A DNA stretch of 34,023 bases, taken from an uncultured Verrucomicrobiota bacterium. Lineage in GTDB: Bacteria; Verrucomicrobiota; Verrucomicrobiia; Verrucomicrobiales; Akkermansiaceae. The stretch covers positions 1 through 34,023 of the forward strand of contig CALMKO010000029.1 in assembly GCA_937867415.1 (NCBI GenBank). Direction: 5' to 3'. Below are positions 1-10,483 of this stretch, piece by piece (position 1 is the first letter of the stretch; each line of letters begins with the position of its first letter). The notes under the pieces are model-generated. The model saw only the letters and a list, made by a program, of their open reading frames with translations. It was not told the origin of the DNA and did no database searches. The translations under genes were made by a program, and so were the position numbers.

Positions 1-104
1 GGTTGGGGGCATGGGCATCGAAGGATGAGAAGGGAGCGGGGGGAAAAAGTGCCCCGGATGATTCCGCGCTCGCTTATTGATGCTCGAGAGGTCTCGCTAG
101 GGCG

Positions 105-2789
105 GTGGACGCGATTCGAATCCGTGGCGCACGGCAGCATCATTTGAAGAACATCGACGTGGATGTTCCGAGGGGGAAGCTCGTGGTCATCACCGGGCCA
201 AGCGGATCGGGAAAGTCGTCTCTGGCCTTTCACACCCTGTATGCGGAAGGGCAGCGGCGGTATGTGGAATCGCTATCGGTTTATGCGCGGCAGTTTCTGG
301 ATCAGTTAGAAAAACCGGATGTGGATTCCATCGAAGGGCTGAGTCCGGCGATCGCCATTGAACAGCGTGCTGGCGGGCTGAATCCGCGCTCGACGGTGGC
401 GACGGCGACGGAGATCCATGACTACCTGCGTGTCCTGTGGGCGGCGGCCGGGGTGCCGCATGATCCCGAGACCGGGGAACGGCTGGAGCGGATGAGCGCG
501 GCGGACATCGTGAATGCTTTGGTGTCGCTGGAGGAGGGGAGCAAGGTGGTGCTGTTGGCACCGGTCCCTCGTGAGGAGTTGGGGGATCCGGCAAGGTTGT
601 TAGGTGATTTGCAGCGCCAGGGATACATCCGGGTGCGCTTGGATGGTGAGGTGTTGGAGATCGAGGAGGCGGGAGCAAAGTGGCCCGGGCAACCAACGGC
701 GGTGGAGATTGTGGTGGATCGGTTTGTGATTCGTCCGGGAGTGGAGTCGCGGCTTGCGGACTCGGTGGAGACGGCGTTGCGCTTGTGTGGGGCGGAGGCG
801 CGGGCGGCCATTCAAGAGCCGGGTGAGGATGGGTGGCGAGACATGGCATTTCAAACATCCTATCGAAATCCGCGGACTGGCTGGGTGATGGAGGAGCTGT
901 CGCCCAAGCATTTTTCTTTCAATTCCCATCGAGGTGCCTGTCCGGCTTGTGAGGGTCTGGGGACTGAGTTGTTTTGTGATCCTGGCTTGTTAGGGGAAGG
1001 TGAGGATGCGGAGAAGACCTTGCTGAGATACCGCGAGGCGAAGTCGGAGATCACGCGCCGCAAGTTGGCGAAATTCATGGCGCACCGCCCGTGTCAGGCA
1101 TGCGGGGGGAGGCGGCTTAAACCGGAGTGGTTGGCGGTGAAGATTCAAGGAGGGGGGGCTGCGGGTGTTGAGTGTCCGGTTTTCAGCGAAAACGAGCCAT
1201 CCGTGCTGAAAGCCCCGGAGGCGTCGTGCTGGCTGGGGATTCAGGATTTTTGTGCGCTCGGGGTGGCGGATGCCTTGCACTGGATCCGGGGATTCCAGCC
1301 TGAGGCATCGAAGGCGGAGGTTTGCAAGCGGTTGGCGGCGGATGTGGAAAAGCGGCTGGCGTTTTTGGAGGAGGTGGGCTTGGACTACCTCAGCTTGAAC
1401 CGAGCCAGCGGCACGCTCTCAGGGGGGGAGGCGCAGCGGATCCGGCTGGCCACCCAGCTGGGTGCGGGTCTTTCCGGGGTGATCTATGTCCTGGACGAGC
1501 CGAGCATCGGGCTTCATGCGGCGGATACGGGGCGCCTCATCCGCGCGCTACTCAGGCTGCGAGATTTGGGAAACACCGTGGTCGTGGTGGAGCATGATGA
1601 GGAGATCATCCGTGCGGCGGATTGGTTGATCGATCTCGGGCCGGGAGCGGGCGCTGCGGGCGGTGAGGTGATCGGGGCTGGGGTGCCAGCGACCCTGGCC
1701 TCGCCCACAGGCGAGTGGTTACGGAAGAGGTTTGAGGGTTTTCAGGCTTCCGGTTTCTCCCAAGATGAGGAGCGCGGGCGATTGGTGATACGTGGGGCAC
1801 GGGAACATAATTTGAAGAACCTGGACGTCGTGATTCCGTTAGGCCGCCTGGTTTGTCTGAGCGGACCGAGCGGTAGTGGGAAATCGACCCTCGCGGATTC
1901 GATTTTGCGTCGCGCCATGGCCCGGCACTTCCATGGCTCAGGTGAGGTGCCGGGAGCGCATGATGGAATCGACGGCTTGGAGCGGATCGAAAAATGGGTG
2001 GTGGCGGATCAATCGCCGATCGGCCGCAGTCCACGCTCCAATCCGGCTACGTTCACGGGAGTTTTCGACTTGGTGCGGGATTTGTTCACCAAGCTCAATC
2101 TTTCCAAACAAAGAGGTTATGGTCCCGGGCGGTTCAGTTTCAATGCGGCGGGCGGGCGTTGTGAGCGATGCCAGGGAAACGGGCGCTTGAAAGTGGAAAT
2201 GCATTTTCTCCCTGATGCCTGGGTCGTCTGTCCCGCTTGTGGAGGAAAACGTTTCAATCGCGAAACGCTGGAGGTGACATACAAAGGGAAGTCGATCGCG
2301 GATGTCCTGGCCTTGTCGGTGAGCGAGGCTCGGCAGTTCTTTCGGCCGATACCGAAGATCCATCGGATTTTGCAAACGCTGGAGGATTTGGGCCTGGGTT
2401 ACCTCGAGCTCGGCCAGGCGGCAAACACCCTGTCCGGTGGCGAGGCGCAACGCTTGAAATTGGCGGTGGAGCTGGCGAAACCCCAGGCACCACACACGTT
2501 TTATCTTTTTGACGAGCCGACGACGGGCTTGCACTTCGGCGATGTGGAGAAATTGTTAGCCGCATTTTTTCAGCTGCGTGATGCGGGGCACAGCGTTCTG
2601 GTGGTGGAGCATCAACTGGATGTGATTGCCGCCGCCGACTGGTTGATCGAACTCGGGCCTGGCGGGGGATCTCACGGGGGGAATCTCGTGGCAGAAGGTC
2701 CGCCTGCCTTGATCCAGGGGGACGCGAAGTCACCCACCGGGCAGGCGCTCGCACGCCATACGGCGGTTCATGGCCCGCTTGGAAAATGA
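105..2789 (+). CDS. uvrA: UvrA-family excinuclease ABC subunit A (divergent paralog)
   Basis: GTG start; GPSGSGKSSLAFHTLYAEGQRRYVESLSVYARQFL, two LSGGEAQR signatures, VLDEPSIGLH / LFDEPTTGLH Walker B, C-terminal zinc module CERCQGNGRLKVEMHFLPDAWVVCPACGGKRFN. Confidence 0.93.
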   Translation: MDAIRIRGARQHHLKNIDVDVPRGKLVVITGPSGSGKSSLAFHTLYAEGQRRYVESLSVYARQFLDQLEKPDVDSIEGLSPAIAIEQRAGGLNPRSTVATATEIHDYLRVLWAAAGVPHDPETGERLERMSAADIVNALVSLEEGSKVVLLAPVPREELGDPARLLGDLQRQGYIRVRLDGEVLEIEEAGAKWPGQPTAVEIVVDRFVIRPGVESRLADSVETALRLCGAEARAAIQEPGEDGWRDMAFQTSYRNPRTGWVMEELSPKHFSFNSHRGACPACEGLGTELFCDPGLLGEGEDAEKTLLRYREAKSEITRRKLAKFMAHRPCQACGGRRLKPEWLAVKIQGGGAAGVECPVFSENEPSVLKAPEASCWLGIQDFCALGVADALHWIRGFQPEASKAEVCKRLAADVEKRLAFLEEVGLDYLSLNRASGTLSGGEAQRIRLATQLGAGLSGVIYVLDEPSIGLHAADTGRLIRALLRLRDLGNTVVVVEHDEEIIRAADWLIDLGPGAGAAGGEVIGAGVPATLASPTGEWLRKRFEGFQASGFSQDEERGRLVIRGAREHNLKNLDVVIPLGRLVCLSGPSGSGKSTLADSILRRAMARHFHGSGEVPGAHDGIDGLERIEKWVVADQSPIGRSPRSNPATFTGVFDLVRDLFTKLNLSKQRGYGPGRFSFNAAGGRCERCQGNGRLKVEMHFLPDAWVVCPACGGKRFNRETLEVTYKGKSIADVLALSVSEARQFFRPIPKIHRILQTLEDLGLGYLELGQAANTLSGGEAQRLKLAVELAKPQAPHTFYLFDEPTTGLHFGDVEKLLAAFFQLRDAGHSVLVVEHQLDVIAAADWLIELGPGGGSHGGNLVAEGPPALIQGDAKSPTGQALARHTAVHGPLGK

Positions 2790-2828
2790 AGGAGTCGGAT
2801 TCGAGCGGCGTGATTGAGATCCCGCCTC

Positions 2829-2862
2829 TAGCGGTGGGAGGGCTGCGACCTCCCAGCCCGCA
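2829..2862. repeat. Intergenic hairpin (REP-like)
   Basis: AGCGG-TGGGAGG-GCTGCGA-CCTCCCA-GCCCGC, 7-bp perfect core stem. Confidence 0.5.
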
Positions 2863-2928
2863 GCCATCTCCATCGAAAGAAATTCCTCATATCCTTGTCA
2901 AAGTAACCCCGGCTTGCTAGAGGAGGCC

Positions 2929-3558
2929 ATGCTCGGAAAATTATTGATCAGTTTTTTCATGATTGGAGCCTCCCTGGACGCTGCCGAAATCATCCAATTG
3001 TTCAATGGCAAGGACCTCCAAGGCTGGACTTTCGACATCATCGACCCCGCCGTGAAGCCAGATACCGTCTGGTCCGTCAGCGACGGAGTTCTCATTTGCA
3101 AAGGCCGCCCGCCCGGAGTGATCCGTACGGAAAAGGAATACTCAAACTACGAACTTACCGTCGAGTGGCGCTGGCCCGCGGCCTCCAAGCCGGGGAATAG
3201 CGGTGTCCTCATCCATGCGTCCAAGCCCCGGGAGATGTTTGCCTGGCCGAAATCCATCGAAGTCCAACTCGCCCACGAAAACGCCGGGGATTTCTGGATG
3301 ATCGGCGAGAAACTCACCGTCACCAACACCCAGCCCCAAGGCCGCCGCTGGTGGAAAAAAGGCGATCACAACGAGAACCCACCCGGCGAGTGGAACCTTG
3401 CCCGCATCCGTTGCGAGGGCGACAAGGTCACCGTCTGGATCAACGGCCAACTCATGAACGAAGGCACAGGCCTGAGCGCCACCGAGGGGGGCATCTGCCT
3501 CCAAAGCGAGGGCGCGGAGATTCATTATCGCAAAATCGAGCTTTCCAGGATCGACTAA
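2929..3558 (+). CDS. DUF1080 / 3-keto-disaccharide hydrolase-like secreted protein
   Basis: AGGAGG just upstream of ATG 2929; signal peptide MLGKLLISFFMIGASLDAAE; LFNGKDLQGWTF...WSVSDGVLICKGRPPGVIRTEKEYSNYELTVEWRWP typical of DUF1080. Confidence 0.88.
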   Translation: MLGKLLISFFMIGASLDAAEIIQLFNGKDLQGWTFDIIDPAVKPDTVWSVSDGVLICKGRPPGVIRTEKEYSNYELTVEWRWPAASKPGNSGVLIHASKPREMFAWPKSIEVQLAHENAGDFWMIGEKLTVTNTQPQGRRWWKKGDHNENPPGEWNLARIRCEGDKVTVWINGQLMNEGTGLSATEGGICLQSEGAEIHYRKIELSRID

Positions 3559-3622
3559 TCTACCGCCCTCGCGAAGATTCGCGTTGATTCTCCACCCCAT
3601 TGCCCGTGAGAGTCTCGCCGCC

Positions 3623-4903
3623 ATGCTCGACATCCGCGTTATCCGCGAAAACTCCGCCGCCGTTCAAGACCGCCTGAAAACACGAGGCGGTGACCACTGG
3701 AAACTCGTCGCCGACGTGCTCGCCTGCGACGAGACCCGCCGCGCTGCGGAGACTTCCAAGCAGCTACTTCAGAATTCCCGGAAAACCATTTCCAAGCAAA
3801 TTGGCATGCTCAAGGCGCAGGGACAGGACACCGCCGCCATCGAGGCTGAGGTCCGTGGCATCAACGACCAGATCACCGCGCTCGACGCCGCCGTGGAGAC
3901 GGCCGCCAGCCGCCAGTCCGAGCTGCTTCTCAACATCCCCAATCTCACCCATGAAGCCTGCCCCATCGGCAGCGACGAGACCGCCAACCCTGTGGTCCGC
4001 GAGTGGGGATCCAAGCCCGCGCTCCCCGACCCCAAGGACCATGTCGAGCTCGCCCTCAAGCATGGCCTGGTCAATTGGGATGATGGCATCCGCACCGCCG
4101 GCTCTGGGTTCGTCGTCTATCGCGGAAATGGTGCCCGCCTCGAACGTGCCCTCATCAACTTCCTGCTAGATACCCAGACGGCCAACGGCTACGAGGAGGT
4201 CAACGTGCCCCATCTCGTTAAGCGCGAGTGCATGGAAGGCACCGGCCAGCTCCCCAAGTTCGAGGACGACATGTATGGCACGGATGCCGATGAAAATGGC
4301 ATCAACAGCCTGTTCCTCGCCCCCACCGCCGAGGTCCCGGTCACCAATCTCTATCGCGACACCCTGCTGGCTGAAGCGGAACTGCCGATTCAAATGGTGG
4401 CCTATACCCCGTGCTTCCGCCGCGAGGCTGGCTCTGCCGGCCGGGATAACAAGGGCATCATCCGCATGCATCAGTTCGATAAAGTCGAGCTCGTGCAAAT
4501 CGTCCATCCCGACCTTGGTTTCGAGGTGCTTGAGCAGCTCACCGCCCACGCCGAGTCGGTCCTGCAGAAGCTCGGCCTCCACTACCGCACCATCGAGCTC
4601 TGCACCGGCGACATCGGTTTCTCTTCCGCCAAGACCTATGACATCGAAGTCTGGGCCCCGGGTCATGGCAAATATCTCGAAGTGTCCAGCTGCTCCTGCT
4701 TCGGCGACTACCAGGCCCGCCGCATGAAACTCCGCTTCAAGGATGCTGAGGGGAAAAACCGTTTTCCCTACACGCTCAACGGCTCGGGGACAGCCCTGCC
4801 GAGACTTTATGTCGCATTGTTAGAGCAGTGCCAGCAGCCGGACGGCAGCATCCGCATCCCGGAAGCGCTCGTCCCCTATTTCGGCTCGACCGAGATCGCA
4901 TGA
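3623..4903 (+). CDS. serS: Seryl-tRNA synthetase
   Basis: MLDIRVIRENSAAVQDRLKTRGG N-terminus; class II motifs PCFRREAGSAGRDNKGIIRMHQFDKVELV and LNGSGTALPR. Start trimmed from ORF start 3584 to ATG 3623. Confidence 0.96.
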   Translation: MLDIRVIRENSAAVQDRLKTRGGDHWKLVADVLACDETRRAAETSKQLLQNSRKTISKQIGMLKAQGQDTAAIEAEVRGINDQITALDAAVETAASRQSELLLNIPNLTHEACPIGSDETANPVVREWGSKPALPDPKDHVELALKHGLVNWDDGIRTAGSGFVVYRGNGARLERALINFLLDTQTANGYEEVNVPHLVKRECMEGTGQLPKFEDDMYGTDADENGINSLFLAPTAEVPVTNLYRDTLLAEAELPIQMVAYTPCFRREAGSAGRDNKGIIRMHQFDKVELVQIVHPDLGFEVLEQLTAHAESVLQKLGLHYRTIELCTGDIGFSSAKTYDIEVWAPGHGKYLEVSSCSCFGDYQARRMKLRFKDAEGKNRFPYTLNGSGTALPRLYVALLEQCQQPDGSIRIPEALVPYFGSTEIA

Positions 4904-4943
4904 CGGGCAGGGGCCATTCGTCCCGTTCCTCCTCCCCGCTTCC

Positions 4944-6065
4944 ATGGAGCCCTTTAAGAACGAACTGTCCTTCCCCAACGCCTGCCGCATCGCCAAGGCG
5001 CTCAAGCGCGCGGAACCCAGGTTCTCCATCCCGCGCTTCAGCAAGTTGTTAGATGTCGAGTTGCAGCCGCTGGAGTTGAAGCAGCGGGTGAAACTCATCG
5101 CGCAACGCATCGCCGTCCAGCTCCCGCCGAGCCCTGCGGAGATGTTTCCCGTCCTGGTCAAGGCGCTCGCTGTGGATCCGGATGACAAGCACGGCCTGCG
5201 TGGATTCCTTGTTTGGCCTCTTACGGAAATCGTTGCCACCCACGGCTTGGCGGATTTTGAAGCATCCATGGCCGCCTTGAGCGAGATGACCTCCCGCTTC
5301 ACCGGCGAGTTTGCCATCCGGCCGTTTCTGCTTCATGACTCCAAGCGCACGCTCAAGCGCTTGCACGACTGGTGCGCCCACCCGGACCCCCACGTGCGGC
5401 GCTTGGTTTCCGAGGGGAGCCGCCCGCTCCTGCCATGGGGAGGAAATCTGCCGCATCTGCTGAGCCCTCCTCACCCGACTCTGGACCTTCTGGAAAAACT
5501 CTATCAGGACCCCAGCGACTACGTCCGCCTTTCCGTATCGAACCACCTTAACGACTTCAGCAAGCATCACCCGGCTCTGGTCATCGGCATCCTCAAGCGC
5601 TGGACCTCGCTGCATCCCGACGATCCAGCGCTCCAGAAGCTCGCCCGCCACGCCTGTCGCACCTTGCTGAAGGCGGGCGATCCGGGAGCGCTGGAACTTC
5701 ATGGATACGGCTCCGCCAAGGCTCTGGAACTGACCGGTTTCCAGCTATCAGAATCCCTGGTCAAATTGGGGGATTCTCTCGGGTACCGCCTCCTCGTGCG
5801 TAATACGTCCAGCCACCCGGTCAAGGTGATGTTCGACTACGCGTTGTTTCACCGCAAGGCAAACGGCAGTCTCGCGCCCAAGGTCTTCAAGGGGCGGAAC
5901 CGCATTCTTCCTGCTGGCGAGGTGTGGGAGATCACCGGGCGCCATCCGCTCAAGCCCGTCACCACCCGGGTCTATCACCCCGGGATCCACCGCTTCGAGC
6001 CGAGGCTGAATGGAAAGCCGTTCCCCATGTTGGAGTTCGTCCTGGACATGGCACCTTCCCATTGA
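4944..6065 (+). CDS. AlkC/AlkD-type HEAT-repeat DNA alkylation repair glycosylase-like protein with C-terminal Ig-like extension
   Basis: HEAT-like helical repeats with WCAHPDPHVRRLVSEGSRPLLPWG and DPSDYVRLSVSNHLNDFSKHHP; beta-rich C-terminal ~120 aa. Confidence 0.75.
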   Translation: MEPFKNELSFPNACRIAKALKRAEPRFSIPRFSKLLDVELQPLELKQRVKLIAQRIAVQLPPSPAEMFPVLVKALAVDPDDKHGLRGFLVWPLTEIVATHGLADFEASMAALSEMTSRFTGEFAIRPFLLHDSKRTLKRLHDWCAHPDPHVRRLVSEGSRPLLPWGGNLPHLLSPPHPTLDLLEKLYQDPSDYVRLSVSNHLNDFSKHHPALVIGILKRWTSLHPDDPALQKLARHACRTLLKAGDPGALELHGYGSAKALELTGFQLSESLVKLGDSLGYRLLVRNTSSHPVKVMFDYALFHRKANGSLAPKVFKGRNRILPAGEVWEITGRHPLKPVTTRVYHPGIHRFEPRLNGKPFPMLEFVLDMAPSH

Positions 6066-6250
6066 GGCGCAGTGGCATTCACCCAGAAATCCGCAGTTGA
6101 AGCTGGATTTCAAGCGGCTTTTCGTAATTTGTTAGAAATTGTTAGGAGGGGGCTCGTCTTGCACCCGCTGGGTCAATCCCGCGAGGCACTCAATGTCCGG
6201 CCGCCCACGCCGGGGAGATGAGGAGCGGTGGGGGATGCCATGCCGCAGGC

Positions 6251-7336
6251 TCAGACAAGTTCCGCGGCGATGGGATCGACGAGCGCCCTGCCGTGGTGGA
6301 TGAGGATGAATCGCCCGCCGGTGATGGAAGCGAGTCCTTCGTTGGCCAGGTGGCTGGCATGCTGGCGGGACTCCGGGCTGAGGAGAGTGAGCGGGATACC
6401 CTCGGTGGTGCGCAGCCCGAGCGCGATACGTTCCAGACGGCGGGCTTCCGGGTCGAGGGTCTCTGACTCGGCAAGGGCATGTCCCATGGCCACCACCTGC
6501 GCGACGTAGCCGGCGGTGTCGGGGAGGTTCTTCCAGCGGGTGTTGCCGAGTGTGGAGATGGCGGATGGCCCCAAGCCTAGGTAGTCCTCGCCCTGCCAGT
6601 AGCCCTGATTGTGGGTGGAGTGGTGGCCGGCCCGGGCGTAGTTGGAGGTCTCGTAGTGATGAAATCCACTGCTTGTGAGGAGCTCGTCGGCAAGATGGAA
6701 AAACTCGGCGTCATGATCCTCGTTCTCGCGCATTTCCCCACGCCGCAGGGAGTCGAAAAAGGCGGTGTCCTCCTCGTAGGTGAGATTGTAGGCGGAGATG
6801 TGGTCGGGCTTCAGGGAAATGGCATGTTCCAGAGTGGCTTGCCAATCGGCCTTGGACTGGCCGGGGATGGAGAACATGAGGTCGATGTTGATGGAAGGCA
6901 TGCCGGCCTGGCGGAGGAGGTGCACCGCTTCGCTGGCCTGGGCGGGGCTGTGCTCGCGACCGAGGGTTTCCAGGACGTGGGGGGTGAATGACTGGATGCC
7001 GAGCGAGACCCGGGTGACGCCAAGGTCGCGGAAGAGGCGGGCTTTACCGAGGTCGAAGGTCGCGGGATTGGCCTCGAGCGTGACTTCGGCGAGTTTTGAG
7101 AAGTCGATGATTCCGTGGAGCGCCGTGAACAATCGCGTGAGGTGGCCCGGGGAAAGCATACTCGGGGTGCCGCCGCCGAGATAGAGGGTGCGGGGCGGGC
7201 TCTGGATCCGGGACCGCGCCTCGGTGGTGAGGGCGTCGATGAACTTTCCGATCGGGGTGTCGCCCGGCGTGTGTTTGTAAAATGAACAGTAGGGGCAGAC
7301 CCGATGACAAAAAGGAATGTGCAGGTAGAGAAGCAT
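6251..7336 (-). CDS. hemW: HemW / coproporphyrinogen III oxidase-like radical SAM protein
   Basis: LYLHIPFCHRVCPYCSFYK (CX3CX2C), YLGGGTPSML, VSLGIQSF, INIDLMFSIPGQ. Confidence 0.92.
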   Translation of the reverse strand: MLLYLHIPFCHRVCPYCSFYKHTPGDTPIGKFIDALTTEARSRIQSPPRTLYLGGGTPSMLSPGHLTRLFTALHGIIDFSKLAEVTLEANPATFDLGKARLFRDLGVTRVSLGIQSFTPHVLETLGREHSPAQASEAVHLLRQAGMPSINIDLMFSIPGQSKADWQATLEHAISLKPDHISAYNLTYEEDTAFFDSLRRGEMRENEDHDAEFFHLADELLTSSGFHHYETSNYARAGHHSTHNQGYWQGEDYLGLGPSAISTLGNTRWKNLPDTAGYVAQVVAMGHALAESETLDPEARRLERIALGLRTTEGIPLTLLSPESRQHASHLANEGLASITGGRFILIHHGRALVDPIAAELV

Positions 7337-7356
7337 GGCGATTCACCCGCAGCGGG

Positions 7357-8124
7357 CTAGCAGGCGGTGACCCGGGCGACGTAGCGGGCCACCGCGTCGC
7401 GCGTGACTGTGGCGACGTCTGCTTCCGGCTTGGCAAAGGGAGGCACGAACCATGGGTATGAGCCTAACAGATCGGTAAGAACCGCGATTTCTCCGTCACA
7501 ATTCCGCAGCCCGCAGCCGATGCCGATGGTGGGCACGGAGATGGAGTTGGAGAGCAGGCGCGCCGTTTCGGGAACGATGGACTCGAACACGATTGCGAAA
7601 ACCCCGGCGTCGATGATGGCCTCGGCACCTTCGCGGATGGCTTCGATCTGCGCGGGGGTTTTGCCTTTTTTATGGTAGCCGCCTTCTTCGAGCACGCGCT
7701 GGGGAAGCATCCCGAGGTGGCCCATCACCGGGATGCCTGCCTGGGTGATCGCCCGGATTTTTTCCGCTTGGCGGATGCCGCCTTCGAGCTTCACCGCCTC
7801 CGCTCCGGCGGCGACGAGGCTTCGTGCGGTCGCGAGGGCCTGGGCGGGGGTGTCGTAGGTGTGGATGGGAAGATCCCCGACGATCAGGGCGCGTGGTTGG
7901 GCGCGGGCGACAGCCGCCACATGATGCAGCATGTGCGCCAGGGTGACGTGGGTGGTGTCTGGAAAGCCGAGTACGACCATGCCGAGTGAATCGCCGACCA
8001 GCAGGAGATCCACGCCGCTGTCGTCGAGCAGGCGGGCGCTGGGGTAATCGTAGGCGGTGAGTGCGGCGATCGGGCGGGAGCCTTTGCGGAGCTGCAAGGC
8101 ATGGGCTTTTTGGTGGGCAGTCAC
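7357..8124 (-). CDS. panB: 3-methyl-2-oxobutanoate hydroxymethyltransferase
   Basis: ALTAYDYPSARLLDDSGVDLLLVGDSLGMVVLGF; VKLEGG; GIPVMGHLGMLPQ; IGIGCG. Confidence 0.95.
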   Translation of the reverse strand: MTAHQKAHALQLRKGSRPIAALTAYDYPSARLLDDSGVDLLLVGDSLGMVVLGFPDTTHVTLAHMLHHVAAVARAQPRALIVGDLPIHTYDTPAQALATARSLVAAGAEAVKLEGGIRQAEKIRAITQAGIPVMGHLGMLPQRVLEEGGYHKKGKTPAQIEAIREGAEAIIDAGVFAIVFESIVPETARLLSNSISVPTIGIGCGLRNCDGEIAVLTDLLGSYPWFVPPFAKPEADVATVTRDAVARYVARVTAC

Positions 8125-8157
8125 TTTGGGCGAAAATGAAGGTGCGAGCGGGACATA

Positions 8158-8186
8158 AACTAAAAAGCCCCCGCGGGGCGGAGGCT
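8158..8186 (-). terminator. Rho-independent terminator downstream of tRNA-Glu
   Basis: On minus strand AGCCTCCGC-CCC-GCGGGGGCT (9-bp stem with one G-T pair) followed by TTTTAGTTT. Confidence 0.85.
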
Positions 8187-8194
8187 GATTTAAT

Positions 8195-8269
8195 TGGCGA
8201 CCCGTAAGGGAGTCGAACCCTTCTTGCCAGGATGAAAACCTGGAGTCCTAACCGATAGACGAACGGGTC
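8195..8269 (-). tRNA. tRNA-Glu (anticodon TTC), CCA encoded
   Basis: Minus strand GACCCGTTCGTCTATCGGTTAGGAC...CCAGG-TTTTCAT-CCTGG...AGGGTTCGACTCCCTTACGGGTCGCCA; acceptor, anticodon and T stems pair. Confidence 0.95.
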
Positions 8270-8481
8270 GTGTGTCGCGGAGCGGGCGGAAAAGAAACTC
8301 ACCCGCCGGGGTATTGCAAGGTTTTTTCGCTAATTTTTTTTCAAGCGCCGGAATCATGCCGAAAATGAGGGGGATTCGTGATGATCCGGGAATTTTCGCG
8401 AATGCCGACTTGTCAATGGGAGGGGGGATTTCTAGGGTTCGGCACTCCGCCTCGCATCATGATGGCGGAACCCTCCTTTCC

Positions 8482-10458
8482 ATGAATACGACAATACTTG
8501 CCCAAGCCGCCAATGAAGCCCGTGGTCTCGCCATGGATGCCGTCCATGCCTGTAATTCCGGCCACCTCGGCCTGCCGCTCGGCTGCGCTGAGATCGGCGC
8601 GGTGTTGTTCGGGGAATCCATGAGCTACTACCCGGATGCGCCCAAGTGGTTGAACCGTGACCGCTTCGTGCTTTCCGCGGGCCACGGATCGATGTTTCTC
8701 TACGGCTGGTTGCATCTTGCGGGTTATGCGGTCTCGCGTGACGATGTGAGAAAGTTCCGGGCGCTGCACTCGATCACTCCGGGGCACCCCGAATATCACG
8801 AGACGCCGGGTGTGGAGGCGACAACGGGCCCGCTCGGTCAAGGCGTTGGAAATGCGGTGGGTTACGCCCTTTCGGGGAAACGGGCCGCAGCGCGCTTCAA
8901 TACGCCGGAGCACACGATTTTCGATCAACACGTCTTCGCCATCATGGGCGATGGCTGCCTTCAAGAGGGCGTTGCGAAGGAGGCGATCGCCTTTGCGGGG
9001 CATAGCGGCTTGGACAACTTGATCCTGATTTATGATTCCAATGATGTCACGCTCGACGCCATGGCGGAGGTGACCCAAGGTGAGGATGCGGAGCAGTATT
9101 TCCAGTCGCAGTGCTGGGATGCGGTGACCATCGACGGTCATGATCTGGAAGCGATCGCCGCCGCCATCGCCGCTGCCAAGGCTGCGAAAAACGGCCGGCC
9201 CAAGGTGATCATCGCCAAGACTCTCATCGGCAAGGGGATTCCTGAAGTCGCAGGAACTGCCAAGGGCCATGGTGAAGGCGGCGCGAAGTTTATCGAAGGT
9301 GCTCGTGCCGGGCTGGGGCTCCCTGCGGATGAGCATTTCTACGTTTCTCCCCAAACGCTTGAGTTCTTTGCGGCAAAGAAGGCGGCGTCGAAGCTGGCCT
9401 TCGAGGCCTGGCAGGCGAGCTATGATGCTTGGTCTGCCGCGAATCCGGCGCTTGCTGCGGAACTGACTGCGAGTGTGGCACAGTCTGTGCCAAGTGATTT
9501 GAGTGCCCATATCCCGGCCTTTGCGGCGGATTACAAGGATGCGACCCGTTCCGCCGGGGCCACGGTGATCAATGCGGTGGCCAAGGCGGTTCCGCAGTTC
9601 CTTACCGGCAGTGCGGACCTTTTCGGATCCACCAAGAACTACCTCAAGGACGGCGGTGATTTTTCTGCCAAAAATCCCCTTGGGCGCAACATCTGGTTCG
9701 GCATTCGCGAACACGCCATGGGCGCGATCTGCAATGGCATTGCCTACGACGGCCTGTTCCGTGCGAGCGGTGCGACTTTCCTGGTCTTCGCGGATTATCT
9801 GCGTGGGTCGATCCGGCTTGCGGCTCTTTCCAATCTTCCCGTTACCTACATTTTCACCCATGACTCCGTAGGTGTCGGTGAAGACGGCCCGACTCACCAA
9901 CCGGTGGAAACGGTCAGCGGCCTGAGGGTGATCCCCAACCTGGACGTCATCCGCCCGGGCGATGCCGAGGAGACGGCCGGGGCCTTCGTCGCGGCCATGT
10001 TACGCACGGACGGGCCTACGGCTTTGATTTTGACCCGTCAGGCGATCCCGCTGATGAATGAGCTTTCCGTTGAGGAGCGTCGCGATGGAGTTTTGCGCGG
10101 GGGCTACATTGCCCGCAAGGAGACGGGGTCCTTGACGACCATTCTTCTGGCAAGCGGTTCCGAGTTGCAGCACGCGATGGCTGCGGCCGGCGAGCTCGGC
10201 GATGGCGTGCGTGTGGTGTCCATGCCCTGCTTCGAGCGCTTCGAGCGTCAGAGTGCTGCGTATCGTGAAAGCGTGCTGCCGAAGGCTTGCACCAAGCGCG
10301 TCTCGATCGAGGCGGGCGTCACCGACCTCTGGTGGAAGTATGTTGGTACCGAGGGCAAGGCTCTGGGGATCGACCGCTTCGGAATGAGTGCTCCCGGGGA
10401 TGTGGTGTTCAAGGAACTCGGCATCACCAAGGATCACGTCGTGGCAGCGGCCAAGTGA
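8482..10458 (+). CDS. tkt: Transketolase
   Basis: ATG 8482 ([34 protein letters not shown]); TPP motif [56 protein letters not shown]. Confidence 0.95.
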   Translation: MNTTILAQAANEARGLAMDAVHACNSGHLGLPLGCAEIGAVLFGESMSYYPDAPKWLNRDRFVLSAGHGSMFLYGWLHLAGYAVSRDDVRKFRALHSITPGHPEYHETPGVEATTGPLGQGVGNAVGYALSGKRAAARFNTPEHTIFDQHVFAIMGDGCLQEGVAKEAIAFAGHSGLDNLILIYDSNDVTLDAMAEVTQGEDAEQYFQSQCWDAVTIDGHDLEAIAAAIAAAKAAKNGRPKVIIAKTLIGKGIPEVAGTAKGHGEGGAKFIEGARAGLGLPADEHFYVSPQTLEFFAAKKAASKLAFEAWQASYDAWSAANPALAAELTASVAQSVPSDLSAHIPAFAADYKDATRSAGATVINAVAKAVPQFLTGSADLFGSTKNYLKDGGDFSAKNPLGRNIWFGIREHAMGAICNGIAYDGLFRASGATFLVFADYLRGSIRLAALSNLPVTYIFTHDSVGVGEDGPTHQPVETVSGLRVIPNLDVIRPGDAEETAGAFVAAMLRTDGPTALILTRQAIPLMNELSVEERRDGVLRGGYIARKETGSLTTILLASGSELQHAMAAAGELGDGVRVVSMPCFERFERQSAAYRESVLPKACTKRVSIEAGVTDLWWKYVGTEGKALGIDRFGMSAPGDVVFKELGITKDHVVAAAK

Positions 10459-10483
10459 ACGGTCCTTGTGTTTCAGAAGAGTC

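Noticed and set aside
190-858. 222-aa minus-strand Pro/Ser-rich ORF inside uvrA
   Set aside because: Low-complexity Pro/Thr/His-rich translation typical of antisense GC-rich frames
8535-8590. Transketolase SGHLGLPLG instead of the more familiar SGHPGxPxG
   Set aside because: Likely a lineage variant in an otherwise canonical enzyme; not enough to claim novelty
8413-9900. 495-aa minus-strand ORF opposite transketolase
   Set aside because: Antisense shadow ORF in high-GC coding sequence; Arg/His-rich with no recognisable motif, while the plus strand is clearly transketolase
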